Positions 16,474 to 24,602 are shown, numbered from the stretch's first letter. The stretch: DNA of 36,218 nucleotides from Eubacterium sp. UBA4343 (GCA_002394235.1 DGTF01000027.1:13493-49710), one strand, 5' to 3'. The notes: generated from the sequence alone by a model not told the origin. Translations and numbers: made by a program.

Positions 16474-16507
16474 CGGATAGTCTGGGGGTTCTCTGGATAG
16501 TCTGGGG
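16474..16507. repeat. 21-bp tandem duplication upstream of thiD
   Basis: GGATAGTCTGGGG occurs at 16474-16486 and again at 16495-16507, with partly matching flanks (CTGC/CTCT), giving a 21-bp period in two copies. Confidence 0.8.
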
Positions 16508-16567
16508 AAGACGAAGAGATGGCTGACATTGGCGGAGAAACAGCGAATCAAAGTGGAGGTTGAGCAT

Positions 16568-17374
16568 ATGAAACGAAAAACAGCTTTATCGATTGCGGGA
16601 AGTGACTGCAGCGGGGGTGCCGGCATTCAGGCGGATCTGAAGACGATGACGATAAACGGTGTTTATGCCATGAGTGTGATCACGGCGATGACGGCACAGA
16701 ATACCACCGGGGTGAGAGCGGTTCAAGAGGCAGCTCCTGAATTCCTGAAAGAACAAATCGATGCGGTTTTTGAAGATATCTTTCCGGATGCCGTGAAGAT
16801 CGGAATGGTTCCGTCGGCCGCGCTGCTGCATGTCATCAGTGACAGGCTCCGGTATTACGGGGCGCGAAATGTGGTCGTAGATCCGGTCATGGCAGCAAGC
16901 ACCGGGTCTCTTCTGGCGAACGAGAATTCGGTAAAGGCAATGACAGAGGAATTGCTTCCCGTTTCTTCCCTTGTCACACCGAATATTCCGGAGGCGCAGA
17001 TCCTTTCGGGCATTTCCATTGAAAACAGGGAAGATATGGTCCGTGCCGGGAGGAAGATCAACAGCCGCTATCATTGCTCTGTGCTGGTGAAGGGAGGACA
17101 TATCGCGGGGAACGCGGATGACCTTCTGATTGATCAGGGTGAGATTTACTGGTTCAGCGGAAATCGGATTGAAAATCCGAACAGCCATGGAACCGGCTGC
17201 ACGCTGTCGAGCGCGATCGCATCAAATCTTGCAAAAGGCAGCACGATGTATGACGCGGTGCAGAAGGCGAAGGACTATCTGACGGGCGCGCTTTCTGCCA
17301 TGCTTGATCTTGGAAAGGGAAGCGGCCCTCTGGATCACGCATTCTGTCTGAAAAAAACTGCATTTTTTCCATAA
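16568..17374 (+). CDS. thiD: hydroxymethylpyrimidine/phosphomethylpyrimidine kinase
   Basis: 268 residues from ATG 16568, supported by GGAGG at 16555-16559; upstream in-frame codons lack family similarity. It phosphorylates hydroxymethylpyrimidine twice for thiamine synthesis. Ribokinase-like fold markers: ALSIAGSDCSGGAGIQADLK at the N-terminus, DPVMAASTGSLL, TPNIPEA, LVKGGH, and the anion-hole/catalytic NSHGTGCTLSSAIA. The final LKKTAFFP is poorly conserved. No TPP riboswitch is seen in the short upstream region. It may instead act as a pyridoxal kinase paralogue (PdxK/ThiD2 type), which sequence alone does not exclude. thiN is encoded in the same window but far away. Confidence 0.92.
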   Translation: MKRKTALSIAGSDCSGGAGIQADLKTMTINGVYAMSVITAMTAQNTTGVRAVQEAAPEFLKEQIDAVFEDIFPDAVKIGMVPSAALLHVISDRLRYYGARNVVVDPVMAASTGSLLANENSVKAMTEELLPVSSLVTPNIPEAQILSGISIENREDMVRAGRKINSRYHCSVLVKGGHIAGNADDLLIDQGEIYWFSGNRIENPNSHGTGCTLSSAIASNLAKGSTMYDAVQKAKDYLTGALSAMLDLGKGSGPLDHAFCLKKTAFFP

Positions 17375-17390
17375 AAAGGCAGAAATAATC

Positions 17391-17427
17391 TTGACATGAG
17401 GAGTCTGATTCGATACGTTTGTATTAT
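17391..17427 (+). promoter_or_regulatory. promoter of the structured RNA
   Basis: A perfect TTGACA lies at 17391-17396. A -10 with the key bases (TACGTT, 17414-17419) has a 17-bp spacer; a better-looking TATTATAA begins at 17422 but is too far from the -35 for a normal spacer. Either way, transcription would start just before the closing stem of the RNA. Confidence 0.6.
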
Positions 17428-17690
17428 AAATTACGTGTTGTATCCGGCCCTGATAGGTTACGGAATTTATCCCGTTCATACCTGGTAGAGGGATGAGTGT
17501 GAAGCCGTGTGAAACACGGCGAAAACGTGAATATGCGCGGTCAGTGAGCCACATCCGCTCACTCAAGGGGTGAAGCAGTGAGGCGAACGCCGCGACAGAC
17601 CGACAAAGTCGGTCACATGTAGGATTGCAGGAACGCAAAGCACGGAGCAATCCGTAGCTGATACAGTCTGTGGCGCCCCGCTTGTGGGGC
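17428..17690 (+). ncRNA. structured non-coding RNA or long leader, family unassigned
   Basis: About 260 bases with no long reading frame, a promoter in front and many perfect stems: TGTATC (17439-17444) with GATACA (17660-17665) as closing stem; ACGG/CCGT around 17459-17473; GCCGTGT-GAA-ACACGGC (17504-17520); GTGAG/CTCAC near 17548-17565; GACCGAC-AAA-GTCGGTC (17598-17614); GGATTGC/GCAATCC (17622-17653); GCCCC/GGGGC (17675-17690). GTTCATACC and CTGGTAGAG (17474-17490) resemble tRNA T- and D-loop sequences. Size, closing stem and tRNA-like motifs make the raiA-motif RNA of Clostridia a family to test first, but I cannot confirm that. RNase P, SRP and tmRNA hallmarks are absent. It could act alone or as the leader of the 83-residue gene. 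Confidence 0.7.
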
Positions 17691-17703
17691 ATGGGGGTTT
17701 ACT

Positions 17704-17955
17704 ATGCAGGATTATGATGAGGCAGTGTTGAAATGCTTTCTTGAAAATCAGGACAGATTATTCCCGGAACCGGTAGCTTCTTCAGAGGAAGAGGCGGAGT
17801 ACTTCCTGGAGGATGTCTGCGCGGTTGTTGTAGATTCCAGGGATGAGGTTCGCCAGTATTTTGAGGAGGAGGGCATTGATCTTGAGGGAGATCCGCTCGA
17901 AGAGGCGGAGGTGTTCAATATCGGTGACGGCAGATTCCTGATTGTAGAAGGATGA
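17704..17955 (+). CDS. 83-residue acidic protein of unknown function
   Basis: MQDYDEAVLKCFLENQ at the start, a central SSEEEAEYFLEDVCAVVVDS, then EVRQYFEEEGIDLEG and a terminal VFNIGDGRFLIVEG. Strongly acidic, no signal peptide or membrane segment, a compact alpha/beta pattern. The coding look (third-position GC, no rare codons) supports a real gene. The only ribosome binding site is GGGGG (17693-17697), lying 3 bases after the GCCCC/GGGGC hairpin of the upstream RNA, so translation could respond to folding of that RNA. I do not recognise the family. Confidence 0.75.
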   Translation: MQDYDEAVLKCFLENQDRLFPEPVASSEEEAEYFLEDVCAVVVDSRDEVRQYFEEEGIDLEGDPLEEAEVFNIGDGRFLIVEG

Positions 17956-18131
17956 GAGCTTAAGAATACCGGAGAAATACGAACTTAAGAAAATCTAAGA
18001 GATGTGACCTTAAGTATATCCGGGAATCGTAACAAACAGAAGATGATATGCAGCAGACAGTCCTGTCCGACGGTTTATTATACCGCGATGGGAATGTCTT
18101 TTTTGTGCCTTTATGGATCAGGAGGTAAGCC

Positions 18132-18422
18132 ATGCAGAGGAACAGGAAAGAAAAAAAGTCCGGAAAGAGAAAAAAGGATCACCTGACCCGCGCGCAGCAG
18201 CTGCGGCGGCTGAGTCTCTTGTTCCTCCCAGTTGGAATTGGCCTTGGCATCGCGGGAGCATTTGCGGGAATCATGGCGGGAAGGCTGATCTATGTGCTTG
18301 CTTTTACAGCCCCGGCAGTCTCCTTTCTGGTGATGGGGATCTTCTTCCGCGAGTTTCCGGTCGGTGAGGATATGCCGGACAGAGATGGAAGCGGAGAAAA
18401 AGAGGAAGGAAAGATAGAATGA
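18132..18422 (+). CDS. small two-helix membrane protein
   Basis: 96 residues with a very basic N-terminus (RNRKEKKSGKRKK), two hydrophobic segments (LLFLPVGIGLGIAGAFAGIM and LIYVLAFTAPAVSFLVMGIF) and a charged tail. A textbook AGGAGG at 18120-18125 sits 6 bases before the ATG. An overlapping frame starting at 18113 lacks this site and a plausible composition. No recognised family; the basic N-terminus should stay in the cytosol. Its stop codon lies inside the first unit of the 39-bp repeat that leads into the EamA gene. Confidence 0.7.
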   Translation: MQRNRKEKKSGKRKKDHLTRAQQLRRLSLLFLPVGIGLGIAGAFAGIMAGRLIYVLAFTAPAVSFLVMGIFFREFPVGEDMPDRDGSGEKEEGKIE

Positions 18423-18535
18423 GAATAACTGCCATAAAAAGAGGAAGAGAAGACAAAATGAGGATAACTGAGACAAAGAGGAAGGAAAGACAACAGAATG
18501 AGGGTTAGTGACACAAAGAAAAAACTGGATCTGAC
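18418..18535. repeat. 39-bp tandem repeat carrying duplicated start codons
   Basis: Units begin at 18418, 18457 and 18497, each opening with AATGAG and followed by (A/G)(A/G)TAACTG or GGTTAGTG and an A/G-rich tail containing GAGGAAG. The first unit spans the stop of the small membrane protein; the third is the first codons of the EamA gene. Each of the first two therefore ends in a ribosome-binding-site-like stretch followed by an ATG. Confidence 0.8.
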
Positions 18536-19457
18536 ATCGGTTCCGGCAATTATCCTCCTGGCATTTATCAGCTGCTTTTTGTGGGGAAGTGCTTTTCCGT
18601 GTATAAAAATCGGCTACCGGATGTTTGACATTGCCGCCTCGGACACCGCGGGGCAGATTTTTTTTGCCGGAGTACGGTTTGCCATTGCGGGGCTGATGGT
18701 TCTCCTGACCGGAAGCCTGCAGCAGAAGAAACCGCTGCGTCCGAAAAAGGAGATGATCGTGCCGGTGATGGGCCTCTCTCTGATGCAGACCATCGGCCAG
18801 TATTTCTTCTTTTACATCGGACTCGCCCATTCAACGGGAGTGAGTTCGTCTATCATTGAGGGGGCGAATACCTTCTTTACGATCCTGATTGCCGCGCTGA
18901 TTTTCCGGACGGAGCATCTCACCTGGAATAAGATACTGGGATGTGTGGCTGGGTTCGCAGGGGTTCTGCTGATTCAGCTTCCGTCGGGAGGCGGAGCGAG
19001 GCTCGGGTTCACCTTCGCCGGAGAAGGCTTCATCCTGATTTCAACCATCCTGGCCGCGTTTTCTTCTTCTTATATTAAAAGATGTGCCCGGAGAGAGAAT
19101 CCGGTCACGATGTCCGGCTATCAGTTCCTTTTTGGCGGCGTTGTACTTGCGGCTGGCGGATTTTTTGCGGGAGGCAGACTGAGGGTTCATCCGGCGGGAA
19201 TACTGCTGCTTCTGTATATGGCTTTCATATCTGCGGCTGCGTATACGATATGGAGCATGCTCCTTGCCGCTAATCCGGTTAGCCGGATCGCGGTCTTCGG
19301 CTTTTTCAACCCGGTCATCGGTGTCTTGCTGTCAGCGGTTCTTCTCGGAGAGTCGAATCAGGCATTCAGCCTCCGCGGTCTGCTGGCCCTTGTGCTGGTC
19401 AGCGTTGGAATCGTGGTTGTGAATCATGCGTTTTCCGGCGGAGATCAGTCGCAATGA
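18498..19457 (+). CDS. EamA/DMT-family transporter
   Basis: 319 residues with ten hydrophobic segments in two halves, the drug/metabolite transporter architecture. Recognisable points: FISCFLWGSAFPCIKIGYR in helix 1, QYFFFYIGLAHSTGVSSSII near the end of the first half, then a second-half repeat ending FFNPVIGVLLSAVLLGE and a final helix LLALVLVSVGIVVVNHAF. Substrate unknown; many such proteins export amino acids or metabolites. ATG 18498 has GGAAGG about 14 bases upstream, a weak site partly made by the repeat. It is followed by a 626-bp gene-free stretch. Confidence 0.9.
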   Translation: MRVSDTKKKLDLTSVPAIILLAFISCFLWGSAFPCIKIGYRMFDIAASDTAGQIFFAGVRFAIAGLMVLLTGSLQQKKPLRPKKEMIVPVMGLSLMQTIGQYFFFYIGLAHSTGVSSSIIEGANTFFTILIAALIFRTEHLTWNKILGCVAGFAGVLLIQLPSGGGARLGFTFAGEGFILISTILAAFSSSYIKRCARRENPVTMSGYQFLFGGVVLAAGGFFAGGRLRVHPAGILLLLYMAFISAAAYTIWSMLLAANPVSRIAVFGFFNPVIGVLLSAVLLGESNQAFSLRGLLALVLVSVGIVVVNHAFSGGDQSQ

Positions 19458-19483
19458 TACGGTTTATCAGATGCCGCCGTACG

Positions 19484-19579
19484 GCCCCCTGCGCTGGCAA
19501 TGGGGATATCAAGTATTCGGGCAATGCATCGGTTACATTACCAATCGTACTGCCCCCTGCGTTGGCAATGGGGATATCA
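19484..19579. repeat. 28-bp hairpin repeat, two copies
   Basis: GCCCCCTGCG(C/T)TGGCAATGG and the following GGATATCA occur at 19484-19511 and 19552-19579 with a single C/T difference. Each copy can fold with CCCC-TGC pairing to GCA-GGGG around a short loop; the difference falls in the loop. Confidence 0.8.
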
Positions 19580-19712
19580 GGCGGTTCTTTGCTTAAAAAA
19601 ATAGAGAGCGGAGTTTATACTTTTTTATGAAGACGATCACAGATTGTACACATCTGCTCCGTATGATGAGACACAGATAGTTGATTAACCACTCACTATC
19701 TCCCCCTCATTT

Positions 19713-19767
19713 AAAGAAGCACCGGCAGGATTTTTCTGATGAAACGGAATTCCGCCGGTGCTTCTTT
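19713..19767. terminator. long inverted repeat, possible bidirectional terminator
   Basis: AAAGAAGCACCGGC (19713-19726) is perfectly complementary to GCCGGTGCTTCTTT (19754-19767), with a 27-base loop. T/A-rich ends on both arms could work as a terminator in either direction, though the run of T is only three to four bases beyond the stem. It lies 255 bp downstream of the EamA stop. Confidence 0.5.
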
Positions 19768-19930
19768 ACGTATCGGACGCAATATGGTATTCTTTATTTT
19801 GAGTTTTTGTGTCCTTCACATAAACCGGGATGCTTTGCAAGGACGCCACATATGGTGTAAGCTGCGGATTGCTTCGTGCCCCGCACTTTCGCAATCCTGC
19901 CGGTGTGAGATGAAAAGTGTTTTTTATTTA

Positions 19931-20024
19931 CGCGAACAGTGAGCCGCAGCCGAATGCGAAGTATTCGTGTGCGGCGAGCGTCGCGATAGCGAGATAAAAC
20001 TCGCGCAGCGTGTTTTATCTCGTT
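19931..20024. repeat. interspersed two-hairpin repeat, copy 2 (complete)
   Basis: Begins GAACAGTGAGCCGCA and ends TTTTATCTCGTT. First hairpin: GCCGCA (19943-19948) with TGCGGC (19970-19975), and inside it CGAAT (19951-19955) with ATTCG (19963-19967). Second hairpin: CGAGATAAAA (19990-19999) with TTTTATCTCG (20013-20022). Positions 19956-20024 equal 1-69 exactly; the first 17 bases match the start of the third copy at 36202. Confidence 0.9.
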
Positions 20025-20083
20025 GCGGTAAATATCCGGAACATCACGCGGATATTGCTGGTTTAATATAAGGAGAGTGAAGA

Positions 20084-21610
20084 ATGGAAAAGAATCTGAG
20101 ACAGCTGCTGGCTGGACTGAAATATGAGGTGATTCAGGGCAGTGAAGACAGAGAAATTATGGGGGTTGCTTATGATTCCCGGAAGGTGGAGGAGAATTTC
20201 CTGTTTGTCTGCATCAAGGGTGCAGTATCTGACGGTCATAAGTATGCGTCGGTTGCTGCACAGAAGGGCGCGTGCGCGATTGTGGCGGAGGACGCGGTTG
20301 AAGTTCCGTCTTCTGTGACGGTGATCCGGGTCGAGAATTCCCGGTATGCACTGGCCTTGATTTCCGCGGAGTGGTTTGATCATCCGGCGAAGAAGCTGAC
20401 GACGATCGGTATCACGGGAACGAAGGGGAAGACGACCACCAGTTACATGATTCAGTCGATTCTGAACGCGGCCGGCCACAAGTGCGGCCTGATCGGAACG
20501 ATTGAGAGCATCACCGGAAAGCGTGTGATTCCTTCGGAGAATACAACACCGGAATCATATCTGATCAATGAGTATTTCTCGGAGATGGTTGAGTCCGGGT
20601 TTGACAGTGTGGTGATGGAAGTGTCGTCTCAGGCGCTGATGCTGGACCGTGTGGCGGGAATCTATTTTGACTTCGGTATTTTTACCAATATCGCGCCGGA
20701 TCATATCGGCCCGAATGAGCACAAAAGCTTTGAGGACTACATGGAGTGCAAGAAAAAGCTACTCCGGCAGTGCCGGATCGGTATCGTCAACCGCGATGAC
20801 CGCCATTATGAGCAGATCGTCGAGGGCAATACCTGCGAGAAGCTGGAGACTTACGGATTTGACAGCAATGCCTCGCTCAGAGCGTCCAATGCCATGATGC
20901 TCAGCAAGAGAGGAAGACTGGGAATACGCTATGAGGCGAGCGGAATCGTCAATATTCCGGTGGAAATCGATATTCCCGGCAAGTTTTCCGTGTATAATTC
21001 TCTGGCGGCTATCGCCGTCTGCCATCATTTTGGCGTGACACCTGACGCAATCATGGACGCTCTGACCCATGCGAAAGTGAAGGGCAGGGTGGAGATGGTA
21101 CATGTATCTGACAATTTTACCGTCATGATCGATTATGCGCATAATGCGATGGCGCTGGAAAGCCTGCTTTCGACATTGCGTGAATATCATCCGTCGAGAC
21201 TGATCTGTCTGTTCGGATGCGGCGGAAACCGCGATCCCGAGAGAAGATTTTCCATGGGAGAGGTTTCCGGCAGAATGGCGGATCTGACGATTATTACGTC
21301 GGATAATCCGCGAAATGAGGAGCCGCAGGCGATCATCGACAATATCGTGACCGGTATCCGTAAGACAGATGGCCGGTACGTGACGATCATTGACCGCCGG
21401 GAGGCAATTGCGTGGGCGATTCATCACGGAGAACCCGGAGATATCATCGTCCTCGCGGGTAAGGGCCATGAGGACTACCAGATCATCAAGGGGAAAAAAT
21501 ATCCCATGGACGAACGCGTCATCATACGGGAGATTCTGGACAGAGATGCGGAAACGCTGAAGGCAGGCGGAGAGATCAGGGACAGAGAGTATACTATTCA
21601 TCAGGGCTGA
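20084..21610 (+). CDS. murE: UDP-MurNAc-tripeptide synthetase (meso-DAP adding)
   Basis: 508 residues. Adds the third residue to UDP-MurNAc-L-Ala-D-Glu in the cytosolic phase of peptidoglycan synthesis. The ATP-binding P-loop GTKGKTTT is near residue 111; NTTPES and a VMEVSSQAL segment follow; DYAHNAMALE marks the C-terminal domain. The substrate-selecting motif near residue 407 reads DNPR, which in this family indicates meso-diaminopimelate rather than lysine. The ATG has AAGGAGAG 6 or so bases upstream. priA follows after 25 bases. A hairpin (20031-20056) and the 94-bp repeat lie in the leader. Confidence 0.96.
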   Translation: MEKNLRQLLAGLKYEVIQGSEDREIMGVAYDSRKVEENFLFVCIKGAVSDGHKYASVAAQKGACAIVAEDAVEVPSSVTVIRVENSRYALALISAEWFDHPAKKLTTIGITGTKGKTTTSYMIQSILNAAGHKCGLIGTIESITGKRVIPSENTTPESYLINEYFSEMVESGFDSVVMEVSSQALMLDRVAGIYFDFGIFTNIAPDHIGPNEHKSFEDYMECKKKLLRQCRIGIVNRDDRHYEQIVEGNTCEKLETYGFDSNASLRASNAMMLSKRGRLGIRYEASGIVNIPVEIDIPGKFSVYNSLAAIAVCHHFGVTPDAIMDALTHAKVKGRVEMVHVSDNFTVMIDYAHNAMALESLLSTLREYHPSRLICLFGCGGNRDPERRFSMGEVSGRMADLTIITSDNPRNEEPQAIIDNIVTGIRKTDGRYVTIIDRREAIAWAIHHGEPGDIIVLAGKGHEDYQIIKGKKYPMDERVIIREILDRDAETLKAGGEIRDREYTIHQG

Positions 21611-21635
21611 GACGTTTGATCAAGGGGAGCAGCAG

Positions 21636-23870
21636 GTGAGTTTAGAGAAGGAAAGATACGCGGATGTGATCGTGGATGTCACACAGGCGAGCATGGATCG
21701 TTCCTACCAGTACCGGATTCCTTCGGAGCTTGAGAATAAGGTCCGGGTCGGGTGCGTCGTGAGGATTCCCTTCGGAAACGGAAAGCGGTCGGCGGAGGGA
21801 TATGTGCTCAATATCGGAACTGAATCGAGGATCGCAAAGGATCGGATCAAGCCGATCCTTGAAGTGCCGGATAACCGGGTTACGATTGAGTCAAAGCTTA
21901 TTGAGCTGGCGCTCTGGATGAAAACGACGTACGGCTCCAGTCTGAACAATGCCCTGAAGACGGTTCTTCCGGTGCGTGAGAAGGAAAAGCACGCGGTGCG
22001 GGAAGAGGTTTCGCTGGTGTGGCCGGAGAAGAAAACGAGACTTCTTCTGGAACAGTATACAAGACGCCATTACGCGGCAAAGGTCCGGCTGCTGACGGCG
22101 CTGCTGAAGACAAACGAGCTTGAGAAGAGCTATGTGACAGGAACGCTGAAGATCACACCGGAGAGTCTGAGAAGCCTGGAACGTGAGGGCGTGATTTCCG
22201 TGAGAAGCGCGGATCTTACGAGAACTCCGGATGATCTGCAGGAACCGGAGGAGAAGGAAGAACCCTGTATTCTGACACCGGAGCAGAGCCGGGTGTGCAG
22301 CGGTATTGTCAGAGAGTGGGAGGGCGCGAACCGCCCATGTCTGATCCGGGGAGTGACCGGGAGCGGAAAGACCCTTGTCTATATGGATCTGATGGAGAAA
22401 GTGCTGAAAGAGGGAAGGCAGGTGATTCTGCTTATTCCGGAGATCGCGCTTTCCTGGCAGAATGTGAAGAGGTTTCGCAGCCGTTTCGGGGATGCCGTTA
22501 CGATTCTGAATTCGAAGATGTCAAAAGGGGAACGGTATGACCAGTTCGAACGGTTGAAGAAGGGGGAGGCGCAGATCGTGATCGGTCCGAGGTCTGCCCT
22601 TTTTACTCCGTTCCCGAAGCTTGGCCTGATAATCATCGATGAAGAGCAGGAGTCTTCTTACCGCAGCGAGAATGCGCCGAGGTATGACGCAAGAGAGACC
22701 GCGCTGGAGAGAGCGAGGATCGAGAACGCCCATGTGGTATTCGGATCCGCGACTCCTTCGGTTGATTCCGTCTTCCGGTGCAGAGAGGGCCGTTACGCCG
22801 GCTTTCTTCTGGAAAGCCGTTACGGAAATGCTGATCTGCCTGCGGTCCATGTGGAAGACATGAGAGAGGAACTCAGGCACGGAAACCGCTCCATACTGAG
22901 TGAAGCTCTCCGAAAGGCGATCAGTGAGCGACTTGCGAGGAAGGAACAGACGATTCTGTTCCTGAACCGGCGAGGATATTCCGGTTTTATTTCCTGCAGA
23001 TCCTGCGGAGAGGTGATCAAATGTCCGCACTGTGATGTCTCCCTGACATTTCACACAAACGGCAAGCTGGTGTGCCATTATTGCGGCTATGAAATCGACC
23101 AGGTGAGCCGGTGCCCTTCGTGCGGATCCCCGTATATCGGAGGCTTTCGGGCAGGAACAGAGAAGGTCGAGGCGGAGCTTCACCGTTTTTTCCCGGAGGC
23201 GGGTATCATTCGTATGGATGCGGATACCACCAGAAAAAAGGACGGCTATGCCAGAATTCTGCGCTCCTTTGCCTCTGGCGAGGCGGATATTCTGGTCGGA
23301 ACCCAGATGATCGTGAAAGGACATGATTTTCCAAGGGTTACTCTGGTGGGCGTTCTGGCAGCCGATCTCTCGCTGTTTGTCAGTGATTACAGAGCGGCGG
23401 AGCGGACGTACCAGCTTCTGGTACAGGCGGTGGGACGCGCCGGAAGAGGCGATCTTCCGGGAGAGGCTTATATCCAGACCTACCATCCGGATCACTACAG
23501 CATTCGGGCAGCGGCGAAGCAGGACTACGATGCGTTCTATGACGAAGAAATGCTTGCGAGGGAGATGATGCATTATCCGCCGGCATGCAATCTTCTGGCG
23601 ATTCACGGGTCCTGTGCGGACGAGCAAAGACTCGTTGTCGCGATGGGGCACCTCAAGAGGTATCTGATTCGCAATCAGAGCAGGGATACGGTGATTATCG
23701 GACCTGCTCCCGAGAATATCCGGAAGATACAGGACATTTACCGGCAGGTGCTTTACGTAAAGGAACCGGATGAGGAGCGGATTATCCGGCTCAGAAGACT
23801 GGCGGAGAAGTTCATTGAAATCAATTCAGGCTTTAACCGGATGATGTTTCAGTATGATCTGAATGCGTAG
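21636..23870 (+). CDS. priA: primosomal protein N', replication restart helicase
   Basis: 744 residues, starting with GTG 21636 after GGGGAG. Recognises stalled forks and reloads the replisome. Order of features: N-terminal DNA-binding domain (ADVIVDVTQASMDRSYQYRI), Walker A GVTGSGKT (about 238-245), the PriA-type box DEEQESSYRSENAPRYDARE, GSATPS, then the inserted zinc-binding region with Cys pairs (CRSCGEVIKCPHCD; CHYCG; CPSCGSPY, about 454-498), and helicase motifs GTQMIVKGHDFPRV and QAVGRAGRGD. All eight zinc Cys appear present. It sits at its usual place directly before def-fmt. Confidence 0.97.
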   Translation: MSLEKERYADVIVDVTQASMDRSYQYRIPSELENKVRVGCVVRIPFGNGKRSAEGYVLNIGTESRIAKDRIKPILEVPDNRVTIESKLIELALWMKTTYGSSLNNALKTVLPVREKEKHAVREEVSLVWPEKKTRLLLEQYTRRHYAAKVRLLTALLKTNELEKSYVTGTLKITPESLRSLEREGVISVRSADLTRTPDDLQEPEEKEEPCILTPEQSRVCSGIVREWEGANRPCLIRGVTGSGKTLVYMDLMEKVLKEGRQVILLIPEIALSWQNVKRFRSRFGDAVTILNSKMSKGERYDQFERLKKGEAQIVIGPRSALFTPFPKLGLIIIDEEQESSYRSENAPRYDARETALERARIENAHVVFGSATPSVDSVFRCREGRYAGFLLESRYGNADLPAVHVEDMREELRHGNRSILSEALRKAISERLARKEQTILFLNRRGYSGFISCRSCGEVIKCPHCDVSLTFHTNGKLVCHYCGYEIDQVSRCPSCGSPYIGGFRAGTEKVEAELHRFFPEAGIIRMDADTTRKKDGYARILRSFASGEADILVGTQMIVKGHDFPRVTLVGVLAADLSLFVSDYRAAERTYQLLVQAVGRAGRGDLPGEAYIQTYHPDHYSIRAAAKQDYDAFYDEEMLAREMMHYPPACNLLAIHGSCADEQRLVVAMGHLKRYLIRNQSRDTVIIGPAPENIRKIQDIYRQVLYVKEPDEERIIRLRRLAEKFIEINSGFNRMMFQYDLNA

Positions 23871-24019
23871 GCGCAGGGCATCTGACCAGGTTTTCCGGCA
23901 ATCATACGTTGACTGCGCACCGTCGGGAGGCAGGAGCCGGGCTGGCTTCTATGTATGAGCTGGCTGCCGGCGGGAAGCGGGAGCACAGCAGATTTATATA
24001 TATGAAGGAGAAATAGATT

Positions 24020-24529
24020 ATGGGTATCAGAAAGATCAGAGAAGAGGGAGATCCGATTCTCACAAAGAAATGCAGACCGGTTGAGAAGATGAATCTCAGG
24101 ACAAAGATTCTGATTCAGGATATGTTTGAGACGATGTATCACGCGTACGGCGTCGGCCTTGCCGGGCCGCAGGTCGGGGTGCTGCGACGGCTGTGTGTCA
24201 TCGATGTGGACGGTGAGCATCCCTACGTGTTCATCAATCCGGAGATCATCGAGCAGTCCGGTGAGCAGACCGGTGAGGAGGGATGCCTGAGCATTCCCGG
24301 GATGTGCGCGCTTGTTACGAGACCCGAACATGTAAAGGTAAGGGCGCTCGACATCAATATGGAGCCGTTTGAGCTGGAGGCTGACGGCCTCCTTGCCCGC
24401 GCCTGCTGTCACGAGTTTGATCATCTCGATGGTATCATGTATCCATCTCGCGCACTCGAGCCGATTCACCCGGTGGATCAGGGAGAGGATGAAGAGGATG
24501 AAGAGGAAGCGCCGGAGGATGAGCTTTAA
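24020..24529 (+). CDS. def: peptide deformylase
   Basis: 169 residues. Removes the formyl group from nascent protein N-termini. The three family motifs are GVGLAGPQVG (about 44-53), EEGCLSIPG with the metal-binding Cys (about 87-95), and CHEFDHLDG with the HExxH-type metal ligands (about 130-138). The C-terminal tail is unusually acidic (runs of Glu/Asp). AAGGAG precedes the ATG. It pairs functionally with fmt, 73 bases downstream, which adds the formyl group. The 149-bp gap after priA contains no recognised gene. Confidence 0.97.
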   Translation: MGIRKIREEGDPILTKKCRPVEKMNLRTKILIQDMFETMYHAYGVGLAGPQVGVLRRLCVIDVDGEHPYVFINPEIIEQSGEQTGEEGCLSIPGMCALVTRPEHVKVRALDINMEPFELEADGLLARACCHEFDHLDGIMYPSRALEPIHPVDQGEDEEDEEEAPEDEL

Positions 24530-24602
24530 TCCGGCTGCCGGCGGATTGAAAAATTGCAATCTGCGCTGTGTATGACGCAGACAGAAAGTGATGAGGTGAT
24601 TT

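Larger units (their letters stand above)
19458..20083. other. gene-free region between the EamA gene and murE
   Basis: No coding sequence is convincing here. It contains two copies of a 28-bp hairpin-forming repeat (19484-19511 and 19552-19579), a 14-bp perfect inverted repeat (19713-19767), a smaller GGATTGC/GCAATCC hairpin around 19865-19895, one full copy of the 94-bp interspersed repeat (19931-20024) and an AATATCCG/CGGATATT hairpin (20031-20056) just upstream of murE. No clear promoter for murE could be placed. Confidence 0.7.

Noticed and set aside
16321..16567. Possible TPP riboswitch upstream of thiD
   Set aside because: The region is short, largely occupied by the divergent promoter and a 21-bp duplication, and lacks the CTGAGA-type TPP core.
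17428..17690. RNase P, SRP or tmRNA gene
   Set aside because: The GAGGAAAGTCC-type core of RNase P, the GGAA/GCAG SRP loop and the tRNA-like CCA end of tmRNA are absent.
18113..18367. 84-codon frame overlapping the small membrane protein
   Set aside because: The AGGAGG site spaces correctly to ATG 18132 in the other frame, which also gives a coherent two-helix protein.
19739..19942. 67-codon reading frame in the murE upstream gap
   Set aside because: It begins inside a perfect inverted repeat and ends inside the interspersed 94-bp repeat, has odd composition and no ribosome binding site.
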